Of a stretch of 64,000 nucleotides of DNA, positions 22,036 to 30,017 are shown in pieces (within the stretch, counting starts at the first letter, position 1; each line of letters opens with the position of its first letter). Origin of the DNA: Colwellia marinimaniae (GTDB lineage Bacteria; Pseudomonadota; Gammaproteobacteria; Enterobacterales; Alteromonadaceae); NCBI RefSeq assembly GCF_002207865.1, contig NZ_BDQM01000001.1, positions 124,001 to 188,000 on the forward strand, in the 5' to 3' direction. The notes under the pieces were generated by a model. It saw nothing but the letters and a program-made list of their open reading frames with translations, had not been told where the DNA came from and ran no database searches. A program made the position numbers and the translations under genes.

Positions 22036-23736
22036 TTAAGAGCTAGTCACGCGGTTAATTTCTTCTAAGCTGGTCATACCATTCATGGCTTTAATTAACC
22101 CTGATTGACGTAGGTTGTTGTAGCCTTCTTTTTGACATTGCTTAGCGATATCGAGAGAGTTGCCGCCCTCCATAATAATAGTCGCTATGATTGGACTAAT
22201 CTTTATCACTTCATAAATTCCTACGCGGCCTTTATAACCGCCAGTACAGTGGCTGCAACCTACCGCTTTAAATAATTTTATCTCGCTAAGTTTATCAGCA
22301 GGAAATCCTTCTTCGGCTAATAGCATCTCCGAAAGAGGCTCCTCTTCCTTACACTGAGGGCATAATCTCCGTGCTAATCGCTGGGCTATTATTATTGAAA
22401 CAGAGCTGGCAACATTATAAGCAGGCACACCCATATTTAATAAACGGGTTAGCGTTTCTGCCGCTGAGTTAGTATGAAGAGTCGATAACACTAAATGACC
22501 AGTTTGTGCGGCTTTGATGGAAATCTCAGCGGTTTCAAGGTCTCGTATTTCACCCACCATAATAACATCTGGATCTTGTCGTAAAAAAGAGCGCAGGGCG
22601 ATGGGGAAGGTTAGACCGGCACGATTATTAATTTGTACCTGGTTAATACCTTCAAGGTTAATTTCGACCGGATCTTCAGCAGTAGAGATATTACGTTCTT
22701 CAGTATTGAGAATATTTAACCCGGTATACAAGGATACCGTCTTACCTGAGCCTGTTGGCCCGGTAACTAATATCATGCCTTGTGGCTGCTCTAATGCGTC
22801 CATGTATATTTTTTTCTGTTCAGGATCATAACCAAGCATATCGATACCCAGCATGGCACTTGATGAGTCTAGGATACGCATTACAATTTTTTCACCCCAC
22901 ATAGTGGGTAAGGTGCTGACACGAAAATCGATAGATTTTTTCTTTGATAATGCTAATTTTATCCGGCCATCTTGCGGCACCCGTCGCTCAGCGATATCTA
23001 ATTTAGACATGACTTTTAGGCGCGCAGCCATTCTTGACGCTAGAGCTACAGGAGGTTTAGCTATCTCAGATAATATGCCATCAATACGAAAGCGAATGCG
23101 GAATGTTTTTTCATAGGGTTCAAAATGTAAATCAGAAGCGCCTTTTTTAATGGCATCGAGTAAAATCTTGTTAATAAAAACCACAATAGGTGCGTCATCT
23201 TCACTATTTGTTTTGTCTTCTTCTTTCTTGGCTTCTGCTACATCTATACCCGCTAACTCTTCGGAATCAATATCACTGATATCTAGGGCATCACTTTCAT
23301 CTTCTAATACTTTTTCAATACAGGCTTGTAAGCTAGTATCTTCACATAAAACTAACTCAGTGTTGTAGCCAGTATTAAACTGAATTTCTTCTAACGCATC
23401 TAGATTCGTGGGATCTGACATAGCAACAAAGAGCACTTTACCCCGCAGATATAGTGGTAGGGCGTTGTGCTTGGTAATTAATTTTTCATTGCGCACACCG
23501 TCAGGTACTAAAGTGGTATCAAAATTTGACAGTTGAATTTGTGGATAGCCAAAGCTTTTAGACAGTACTTTGGCGATACTTTTACCATCAAGGTTTTTAT
23601 TTTCTATTAAAAAACGAATAAATGGCTTACTTTTACCGACAAAATCAGCGGTAATGTCTTCAATTGACTCTAGAGGAATAAGGTTCTGCTTGGATAGTGC
23701 CGATAAAACACTGGCTTGTTGATGACTTCCTTTCAT
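22036..23736 (-). CDS. pilB: Type IV pilus assembly ATPase PilB
   Basis: PilB is the cytoplasmic hexameric ATPase that powers pilus extension. The 566 residues contain an N-terminal MshEN/GspE-N domain, the Walker A site [15 protein letters not shown], the Asp and His boxes ([21 protein letters not shown] and [13 protein letters not shown]), Walker [13 protein letters not shown], and a four-cysteine zinc motif CPQC...CSHC. A short acidic insert lies near residues 145-180. pilA, normally close upstream, is separated here by about 8.4 kb of glycosyltransferase genes. Confidence 0.97.
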   Translation of the reverse strand: MKGSHQQASVLSALSKQNLIPLESIEDITADFVGKSKPFIRFLIENKNLDGKSIAKVLSKSFGYPQIQLSNFDTTLVPDGVRNEKLITKHNALPLYLRGKVLFVAMSDPTNLDALEEIQFNTGYNTELVLCEDTSLQACIEKVLEDESDALDISDIDSEELAGIDVAEAKKEEDKTNSEDDAPIVVFINKILLDAIKKGASDLHFEPYEKTFRIRFRIDGILSEIAKPPVALASRMAARLKVMSKLDIAERRVPQDGRIKLALSKKKSIDFRVSTLPTMWGEKIVMRILDSSSAMLGIDMLGYDPEQKKIYMDALEQPQGMILVTGPTGSGKTVSLYTGLNILNTEERNISTAEDPVEINLEGINQVQINNRAGLTFPIALRSFLRQDPDVIMVGEIRDLETAEISIKAAQTGHLVLSTLHTNSAAETLTRLLNMGVPAYNVASSVSIIIAQRLARRLCPQCKEEEPLSEMLLAEEGFPADKLSEIKLFKAVGCSHCTGGYKGRVGIYEVIKISPIIATIIMEGGNSLDIAKQCQKEGYNNLRQSGLIKAMNGMTSLEEINRVTSS

Positions 23737-24111
23737 AACGTTTGCAGATAACCTCTTGGAAATACAGAATTAGTAGTTAGTATTTTAGTGTAACTTATAA
23801 TTATATAAAAGCATAAAGAGATTTACTGATAGACAGCCATTTTAAACATTTAGTTAAAATGCCTGTCTAAGGAAGACCCGCAAGGGAAAAGTGAAAGTCA
23901 TGCTGAAGCCTTTCATTTAAAAATTATAGCGATCAATTTAGCTCAGGCTATGCATGGACGAGGTATACATAACATTGATTTAGTCAGGCCTTACTGTCAG
24001 TTCAGCTGACGAAGAAATGAATAAGCAACTTACTTTGACCACGTTAATTGACTTGAGTGGCTACCTCTTCATTTTTGTTCAATATCATCTCAGTAACTTT
24101 TATCTAGGGAT
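23737..24111 (-). other. Intergenic region upstream of pilB
   Basis: No gene is visible in these 375 bases. They contain a 15-bp hairpin (listed separately) and a smaller hairpin GTCAG-TTCAG-CTGAC near 23997-24011. They separate pilB from the transposase gene and must hold any promoter of pilB; none is obvious by eye. Confidence 0.5.
23831..23868. repeat. REP-like imperfect palindrome
   Basis: AGACAGCCATTTTAA (23831-23845) pairs with TTAAAATGCCTGTCT (23854-23868), 14 of 15 positions, with an 8-base loop. Short palindromes near a REP-associated transposase gene are possible substrates of that enzyme (family knowledge). No second copy was found nearby, so this is tentative. No T run follows, so it is not a clear terminator. 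Confidence 0.45.
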
Positions 24112-25086
24112 TTAAGCTAAAAGCTTTTTACAGACCGATAAGGTTGAACATCGTTTTAGCTTCAAGTGCTGGCAATATTCAGTTAATGCATGCTCACTAC
24201 CCACTGCGCCATGAAAACACTTACTAAAGCGAGTGGTTAAGGTGAGCCAGTTACTGGGAGAAATGTTTAAACGGCTTAGTATGTTGGGTAAATTATCAAT
24301 AATATAGCCGGCCTTATCTGCGCGAATACAACGGCCTGTTAGATCTACCAGTTGCATGTAATCACTTAACTCAAAAGGTAAACCTGTTGGCATATGTTTT
24401 TTGGGATTACCAACAAATACAGCAAGTCTCTCCGGTTGCTTGCCGTTAATGGCGGCCTTTATACGCTGCTTAATACTGGTGTGAGCAGATGTTTCTGGAG
24501 TATTGGCAATATTCGCTCGCACAGGATTTAAATCAACGTACACCATACAGGCAGCAAGTGCAGCTTCATCAAGTAACGCTTGCGATTTAAAGCGTCCCTC
24601 CCAAAAGCGACCAGTGCAGTTATCTTCAATATTGGCTCGTCTGGCTATAGTCTCATTGAGTATGCGCATAAACCAGCTGATATCCATTAAACGTGCTCGG
24701 TATACTGCCGCCGTTTCTGTCACTATTTGCTGCAAGGGGGCGATAAGTTTATCTCCCCGTAGATATTGCTGAGTTAATAAAGTCCCTTTAAATAGTTGAT
24801 GCCAACGTTGAAGTACCTCAACCATTGTCCATGATTTTGCCTGCATAACATCAACAAATACCACAATATGAGTATGATTACTCATGACCGCATAGGCACA
24901 AACGTCAATAGCAAAAATTTGTGTTAGTGATAGCAATTTATCTTCAACCCACCCTCTACGGTGCTCATAGCTAACGCCTGATAACCTGTCCTCGCCACAA
25001 AGGTACGCGCGGCGGACACAACGAGAAACACAGTGATAATACTGAGTATCAGCTAAGCTAATTTGTCTTTTTCGCGGTGTTGCCAT
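24112..25086 (-). CDS. REP-associated tyrosine transposase (Y1_Tnp, RAYT type)
   Basis: The 324-residue protein from the ATG at 25086 belongs to the IS200-like/RAYT single-strand transposase family. The HUH metal site SNHTHIVVF is intact. Other family segments are RQISLADTQYYHCVSRCVRRAYLCG, the region CTGRFWEGRFKSQALLDEAALAACMVYVDLNPVRA, and a C-terminal domain with SNWLTL. RAYTs act on REP palindromes and are usually domesticated, vertically kept single genes (family knowledge). The frame is intact. It lies between pilB and the glycosyltransferase fragments. A TTG at 25098 could extend it by four codons, but the ATG is preferred. Confidence 0.88.
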   Translation of the reverse strand: MATPRKRQISLADTQYYHCVSRCVRRAYLCGEDRLSGVSYEHRRGWVEDKLLSLTQIFAIDVCAYAVMSNHTHIVVFVDVMQAKSWTMVEVLQRWHQLFKGTLLTQQYLRGDKLIAPLQQIVTETAAVYRARLMDISWFMRILNETIARRANIEDNCTGRFWEGRFKSQALLDEAALAACMVYVDLNPVRANIANTPETSAHTSIKQRIKAAINGKQPERLAVFVGNPKKHMPTGLPFELSDYMQLVDLTGRCIRADKAGYIIDNLPNILSRLNISPSNWLTLTTRFSKCFHGAVGSEHALTEYCQHLKLKRCSTLSVCKKLLA

Positions 25087-25162
25087 ACAAAGTCTCAATT
25101 AAATTTTTAAGTGATTATTTGAGCATAGCTGACGTTTTTTGTTATATCAATTTGAGTGGGTG

Positions 25163-25618
25163 TCATGCTAATTTTAGGGCATTTTCTTTTTGAGGGAAAG
25201 CTAACACTAATTCAAAGATTTCTAGCCAGGTAGGTGATAAATTAGTTTCGTAAAACATCTTAATGTTTCCTGCGATCAGATCCACGTTAGTGTTTTGTAA
25301 TGCGGTATAAGCTTGAATTAGCCAATCTTTAGCGGGAATGCAATCACTGTCAGTAAAGGCGATGATATTCCCTTGCGCTATGTTTAACCCGGTGTTTCTT
25401 GCTGCATATGAACCAGGCTTTAATTCTTCAATGAAGTTAATAAAGTCATATTGCTGATATTCTTCTACGATTAGGCTATCAATCTTAGTCGAGCCATTAT
25501 CTACAATGATAATTTCAGCCGATATATTACCTTGCTGGTTAATAAGTGATTTAAGGCATAAATCTAGCCGTTGGTAATCATTGTAAACAGGGATAATGAT
25601 AGAAATTTGGTATGGCAT
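25163..25618 (-). pseudogene. Glycosyltransferase family 2 fragment, 3' part lost
   Basis: From the ATG at 25618 the frame encodes 151 residues with a complete GT2 nucleotide-binding half: IIIPVYNDYQRLDLCLKSL, IIVDNGST, GSYAARNTGL and a DSD metal motif (FTDSDCIPAKDW). The acceptor-binding half expected in a roughly 300-residue enzyme is missing: the frame ends soon after EIFELVLAFPQKENALKLA. The transposase gene starts 77 bases further on. It is probably a truncated remnant, although a short product could still be made. Confidence 0.75.
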
Positions 25619-25637
25619 ACTATTTTCCACACTCCTC

Positions 25638-25770
25638 TTATTTAGAACTCTCGATTAATGATTCATACTGATTGATATATTTTTGTGTCATTAGTTCTAA
25701 TGAAAACTGATTTTCAACTGTTGCGCGATTATAATCACCAAACGAACTTTTAAACTCAGGGCTGTCAGCT
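25638..25770 (-). pseudogene. C-terminal remnant of a GT4-type glycosyltransferase
   Basis: The minus-strand frame ending at the TAA at 25638-25640 reads LADSPEFKSSFGDYNRAT, then VENQFSLELMTQKYINQYE and SLIESSK. This resembles the last helix of GT4 glycosyltransferases (pattern ...R..VE..FSLE.M...Y...YE.L). No N-terminal part exists upstream, where the frame runs into an insertion-sequence scar. The upstream boundary near 25770 is estimated from where the resemblance stops. Confidence 0.65.
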
Positions 25771-25980
25771 AAGGCTTTTTCTTTTCTATCAGGCTATTGT
25801 TCGAGTTCTTTAATCCGCTTTTTATCAGACTCTTTCTCAGGCGTTATCTTTGCCCTTCTAGTTGATTTACTGTGTTACCTGCGAGACAAGTTTATTTCCA
25901 GCACCTTTAATAAACCACTGGATTTAACTTACCGCGCCCTGTTTATTTATTCAATTAATTGAGGCGACAACTATCCTGAC
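25771..25980 (-). mobile_element. Insertion sequence remnant (IS3 family, OrfA zipper region)
   Basis: In the same minus-strand frame as the GT4 remnant there is TPEKESDKKRIKELEQ, a stop, then PDRKEKALA. This resembles the leucine-zipper tail of IS3-family OrfA (ELEQEL-RRKEKALAE). Upstream frames contain further stops, so it is decayed. The outer edge near 25978 carries, on the minus strand, TGTCAGGATAGTTGTCGCC, possibly the IS end. The family call rests on resemblance only. Confidence 0.45.
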
Positions 25981-26006
25981 ACAGGGGTAACATGAAGTCT
26001 GTTAGT

Positions 26007-26894
26007 TTATTTATAATTTGTTATTAACTGAATTATACGTGACATCGTTTTTGGGAAATGGCTTAATAAATATAGCTTTATTATTCTTGATGCCGCAGTC
26101 TTATTAATGCAAAATTTTAAAGTCTCTAAAATAGATACTTTAACCTTTCTGTTATATAAATCATTAATTCGTTGATAAGTTTTTTCTTTCGTTGATAGCG
26201 CATCTTTGTGTTTATTAACGAACTGTTTATAGCCTAAATAGGCATTACTTGATGATGTAATTCTTTCCCTATCATTTGCGGTATTAACTTCATAGGAGGC
26301 ATTGTTGATAATTTTAGCCGGACCATATTGTTTAATTAACCTAAACCAAAGTTCATAGTCTTGCCATGCATGGAATGAAAGATCATAGCCATTTAGTGCT
26401 ATCATTCTAGATTTTAAGGTGAAAATTTGATTGCCAATATAATTTCTAACTTTAATGTCGTCAAAACTAATACAGGTAGCTCGATTAAAATTTACTGTTT
26501 TATCTTTGCCATTAAATTCAGTATATGAACTTGATAAAAAACTGAATTCATCAGTAAATTCACGAATAAAGTCTAAGATTCTATCAGGATAGAATAAATC
26601 ATCATCGTCTAAACCAGTAACAAAGTAGCCAGAACAGCTTTTAATTGCTAGGTTACGGGAATATGGCGCTCCTTTAGGTGTATCGTTTCTTAATATTTTT
26701 ATATTAGAGTAGCTTGTTGCAAGCTGCTCCAGCACTGCTTGGGTATTATCTGAAGACCCATCGTTCACTATAATAATTTCAATGTTTTTATAGCTTTGAT
26801 TTAATACCGACATAACCGCATTTTTGACTAAATTTTGACGATTATGTGTTGGTATATAAACACTAACTTTATTTTTATCGTTCATAGGGTTCAT
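26007..26894 (-). CDS. Glycosyltransferase family 2 protein
   Basis: The 295-residue GT-A enzyme starts with VSVYIPTHNRQNLVKNAVMSVLNQSY, then IIIVNDGSSDNT, and has GLDDDDLFYPDRI in the metal-binding DxD position and a WQDYELWFRLIKQYG acceptor-side motif. It probably transfers a nucleotide-activated sugar at the cytoplasmic face. The C-terminal region is basic and ends in a possible membrane-associated helix. It is the last intact gene of the glycosyltransferase operon, 25 bases after the preceding gene. Donor and acceptor cannot be told from the sequence. Confidence 0.88.
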   Translation of the reverse strand: MNPMNDKNKVSVYIPTHNRQNLVKNAVMSVLNQSYKNIEIIIVNDGSSDNTQAVLEQLATSYSNIKILRNDTPKGAPYSRNLAIKSCSGYFVTGLDDDDLFYPDRILDFIREFTDEFSFLSSSYTEFNGKDKTVNFNRATCISFDDIKVRNYIGNQIFTLKSRMIALNGYDLSFHAWQDYELWFRLIKQYGPAKIINNASYEVNTANDRERITSSSNAYLGYKQFVNKHKDALSTKEKTYQRINDLYNRKVKVSILETLKFCINKTAASRIIKLYLLSHFPKTMSRIIQLITNYK

Positions 26895-26919
26895 TTATCA
26901 TAATGCGAGTTACATTAAT

Positions 26920-27945
26920 TTAAATTTGATTATATAACTCAATATATGCTTTTATCTGAGTGGATTCAGAGAAACGCTCTTTTGCGTTTATGCTTGCATT
27001 TAATCTCATGTTAAAACTCACCTCAGGCTCTTTTTGAAGTTTTTTTATAGAAGCTACAAACTCATCAACATTATCTTGCTCACATAGATAGCCTGTTAGC
27101 CCTTCTTCAACAATTTCTGGCATAGAAGAGCCATTAGTCGTAATTATAGGGAGACCACACGCTTGTGCTTCTATCGCGGCTAAGCTTAGTCCTTCTAATC
27201 GGGTTGGAAATAATAACGCGTCACTGTTTTGATATGATTTTATTAATTCATCTTGATGATTGATTATGCCTAATGAATGCATGTTATCTGGTATGTTTTT
27301 TTTACCATAAAATTTATCAGAGTTTCCGGTGTAATACAGTTCATAATTACCACCTAATTTTTTCATTATTTTTGGTAATAAATCAGAGCCTTTTCTGAAG
27401 CTTAAATTACCAACATAGAGTAATTTAAATTTTTTGTTTGTAGGTTTATTGATTGCAGCCGTAAACACTGAACTATCAATCCAATTATGAATAGCACTGA
27501 TTGCTTTTATATCAAAAATACTTTCATTTTGTTTGGCGGTATAACTACTTACCGCAGTGATCTTAGTCGCAGCTTTAAAAGCGTATTGTTCACAGTATTT
27601 CACCCAGATAAAATGATAAATCCGTTGAGCTAAACTCTTGTAACTTGTTAGCTTGGGATCGTGTACACACAGGTGCGAAGTAACAATAATAGGTAACTCT
27701 GACGGGATAAACCTTTTATGGAGCCATGAATTAATGTGAACATGTGTTGCCCAAGATGGCGGCTTTGGTTTTTTAACTAGCCAAGGGAGGTATTCAGCAT
27801 GATGAGGTAACCAAGTTATCTTTGTGCGTACCCCATGCTTTTCTAGTGCTTCAGCAAGGCGTATTGTGAACATATCTGAGCCAGTTCCTGCTTTCACGCA
27901 GGGAAACCATATGCCCAGTGGTGTTTGCTTGTTAATTTGGATCAT
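26920..27945 (-). CDS. Glycosyltransferase family 4 protein
   Basis: The 341-residue GT-B enzyme carries the GT4 C-terminal donor-site pattern FPTRLEGLSLAAIEAQACGLPIITT followed by GSSMPEIVEEGLTGYL. The N-terminal half opens LGIWFPCVKAGTGSDMFTIRLAEAL and includes the LLYVGNLSFRKGSDLL interlobe strand. Its first 14 bases overlap the end of the upstream GT4 gene, so the two are probably co-translated. The sugar specificity is unknown. Confidence 0.88.
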   Translation of the reverse strand: MIQINKQTPLGIWFPCVKAGTGSDMFTIRLAEALEKHGVRTKITWLPHHAEYLPWLVKKPKPPSWATHVHINSWLHKRFIPSELPIIVTSHLCVHDPKLTSYKSLAQRIYHFIWVKYCEQYAFKAATKITAVSSYTAKQNESIFDIKAISAIHNWIDSSVFTAAINKPTNKKFKLLYVGNLSFRKGSDLLPKIMKKLGGNYELYYTGNSDKFYGKKNIPDNMHSLGIINHQDELIKSYQNSDALLFPTRLEGLSLAAIEAQACGLPIITTNGSSMPEIVEEGLTGYLCEQDNVDEFVASIKKLQKEPEVSFNMRLNASINAKERFSESTQIKAYIELYNQI

Positions 27946-29143
27946 GATTAATTATTGATTCGAGTTTATTGCTGTAATGACGAGTAACTTCTTGCCAACT
28001 GAATTTATCTCTTAATTTTATTAAATTTTCTTCTGATAGTATTTTATCTTCAGTAAGACTTTCGCTAACAACTTTAGCTAATAAAGGTGTATTGGTACTA
28101 GGAAATACCATTACATTGCACATACCAGCTATTACATCGCTACAAGCGGGAATGTCAGAAACAACCACCGGACAACCACAGGCAAGCGCTTCCACTAACA
28201 CTAATCCTAAGCCCTCTTTATCGCCAGATTTAGCCTCAATAAATGGTGCGACAAATAGAGCCGCGCATTGATAATATTGGGCTAATTTTCTTTGTGTTAT
28301 GGCACCTTTGAAAATGATTTTATTTTCTAGGTTTAATGTTTTTACCTGCTCTTTTAGATCCTTTTCTTCAGGGCCAAAGCCAATAATGGTTAAATATGCA
28401 CTTGGCTGTTGCTTTATTATTTCAGGCATGGCACTGATTAGATAACACAAACCTTTCTTTTCTACTAAGCGACCAACAAATAGAATCTCATTTTTTGATC
28501 GAAGAATATCTGTATTAATACTGAAACTCTGCATGTTTACGCCCATGGGCATAACACTTATCTTGTCTTTTTTAACACCCAACTTCATTAATTCTGTTTT
28601 CATTACTGAGGAAACTACACTTAAGTGAGTGGCTCGTCGAGCAACAAATGATTTTAATTGTTTAAATAATCTGCCTTTTAAAGCGAATAAATCAGCGCCA
28701 TGTGAAGTTACTAAAAAAGGGGGGAGCTTTATTACTTTACTTAATAATGCTAAGGCTAAGCCTTGGGGAATTAACCAATGAGCATGTACAACATCGATAG
28801 ACTTTTGTTTAATCACTTTTCGTATTAATAGGAGTTGAGCAACAAAAAATAATGGTAGCAGTAATAACTTCCAGGGAGACTTTTTTAAATTGCTAACAAT
28901 GCCACCATCATTAACTAAACTCTCAAAACCTTTGGGAGCATAATGGTAACGAAACACAGATACACCCTCTAGAGTTTCATGTTCTTCCGCGCCGTCTGCA
29001 TGGGGACAAATAATAATAACATTAAATGTGTCAGTTAAGCGTTTAGCTAATTCATGTACAAAACCAGGTTCGTGATCACCTAGCCATCTAGGGTAAGTAG
29101 AAGCTAAAACCAGTAAGTTTTTTTTATTGCTTAAGTTACTCAC
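27932..29143 (-). CDS. Glycosyltransferase family 4 protein
   Basis: The 403-residue GT-B enzyme has the Glyco_transf_4 N-terminal lobe (LVLASTYPRWLGDHEPGFVHELA, then VVHAHWLIPQGLAL and VTSHGADLFAL) and the GT1/GT4 C-terminal lobe (EILFVGRLVEKKGL, VAPFIEAKSGDKEGLGLVLVEALACGCPVV). The E(x7)E pair of retaining enzymes is present. The start is GTG at 29143, inside the previous gene (8-base overlap). The extended N-terminal pattern is common in enzymes building surface polysaccharides or glycan chains; specificity is unknown. Confidence 0.88.
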   Translation of the reverse strand: MSNLSNKKNLLVLASTYPRWLGDHEPGFVHELAKRLTDTFNVIIICPHADGAEEHETLEGVSVFRYHYAPKGFESLVNDGGIVSNLKKSPWKLLLLPLFFVAQLLLIRKVIKQKSIDVVHAHWLIPQGLALALLSKVIKLPPFLVTSHGADLFALKGRLFKQLKSFVARRATHLSVVSSVMKTELMKLGVKKDKISVMPMGVNMQSFSINTDILRSKNEILFVGRLVEKKGLCYLISAMPEIIKQQPSAYLTIIGFGPEEKDLKEQVKTLNLENKIIFKGAITQRKLAQYYQCAALFVAPFIEAKSGDKEGLGLVLVEALACGCPVVVSDIPACSDVIAGMCNVMVFPSTNTPLLAKVVSESLTEDKILSEENLIKLRDKFSWQEVTRHYSNKLESIINHDPN

Positions 29144-30017
29144 TGTCTTTATACATCAATGTAGTGATTTGTTCTGAGACCAAGCCAACCATAAAAATAA
29201 TCAGCGAGGTAGTAAACATCAGCGCACTCATATTGGTAAAGCGACCAGCGGTAAAATAAGTATAACCATAATAACTTAGGCCAGTTAAAAACACCGATGC
29301 GGCAATAGGTAAAAATAGCTTTAATGGTGAGTAAAGTGTGCCCACTTTAAAGATAATTAATAAAAATCGTATGCCATCTTTAACCAAGTGAATATGACTA
29401 TTACTTTCATCTAACCGTTGTGCTGCATGGATTGGTTCATAAGCAACCGAATAACCGGTCCGAAAAAAAGCCATGGTAGATGTAGTGGGATAGGAAAAAC
29501 CATTGGGTAATAAAGATAAAAATTGACGGAATTTATCTGCGTTTACGGCTCTAAAACCCGAGGTTAAATCTTCAATTTTATGACCTGTCATGTAGCTAGC
29601 GAACTTATTATAAAATTTATTGGCAATACTTCGACCTAAACTGGCTTGCGATCCTTTTTGTCTTGCACCCACGACCATATCATAGCCTTGTGCTAGTTTA
29701 TCGAGTAATCGAGGGATATCCTTAGGGTCGTGTTGACCATCAGCATCCATAAATACAATAATGTCGCCTTCGGCTTGGCGTGCACCTGTTTTTATCGCGG
29801 CACCGTTGCCTTTGCTATAGGGGTGATTTATTACTATGGCTCCAGCATTAGTAGCAACTTGTGCAGTATTGTCACTAGAGCCATCATTAATAATAATAAT
29901 TTCAGCTAGACAAATATCCTCAGAAAAAGATAACTTCTTTAAGTTAGCAATTACTGATGCTATTGATTCTTGTTCATTTTTTGCGGGGATTACTACGGAA
30001 ATTTTAGTTATCATCAT
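29136..30017 (-). CDS. DPM1-like family 2 glycosyltransferase with C-terminal membrane helices
   Basis: The 293-residue protein has the polyprenyl-phosphate glycosyltransferase layout. A GT-A domain shows SVVIPAKNEQESIASVI, IIINDGSSDNTAQVA, FMDADGQHDPKDIPRLL and DLTSGFRAVNADKF. Two C-terminal hydrophobic helices (about 232-280) follow. Such enzymes attach a sugar to undecaprenyl phosphate, giving a lipid-linked donor for GT-C transferases (family knowledge). It overlaps the 671-residue membrane protein gene by 14 bases, which suggests that it supplies that protein with a donor. Confidence 0.87.
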   Translation of the reverse strand: MMITKISVVIPAKNEQESIASVIANLKKLSFSEDICLAEIIIINDGSSDNTAQVATNAGAIVINHPYSKGNGAAIKTGARQAEGDIIVFMDADGQHDPKDIPRLLDKLAQGYDMVVGARQKGSQASLGRSIANKFYNKFASYMTGHKIEDLTSGFRAVNADKFRQFLSLLPNGFSYPTTSTMAFFRTGYSVAYEPIHAAQRLDESNSHIHLVKDGIRFLLIIFKVGTLYSPLKLFLPIAASVFLTGLSYYGYTYFTAGRFTNMSALMFTTSLIIFMVGLVSEQITTLMYKDSE

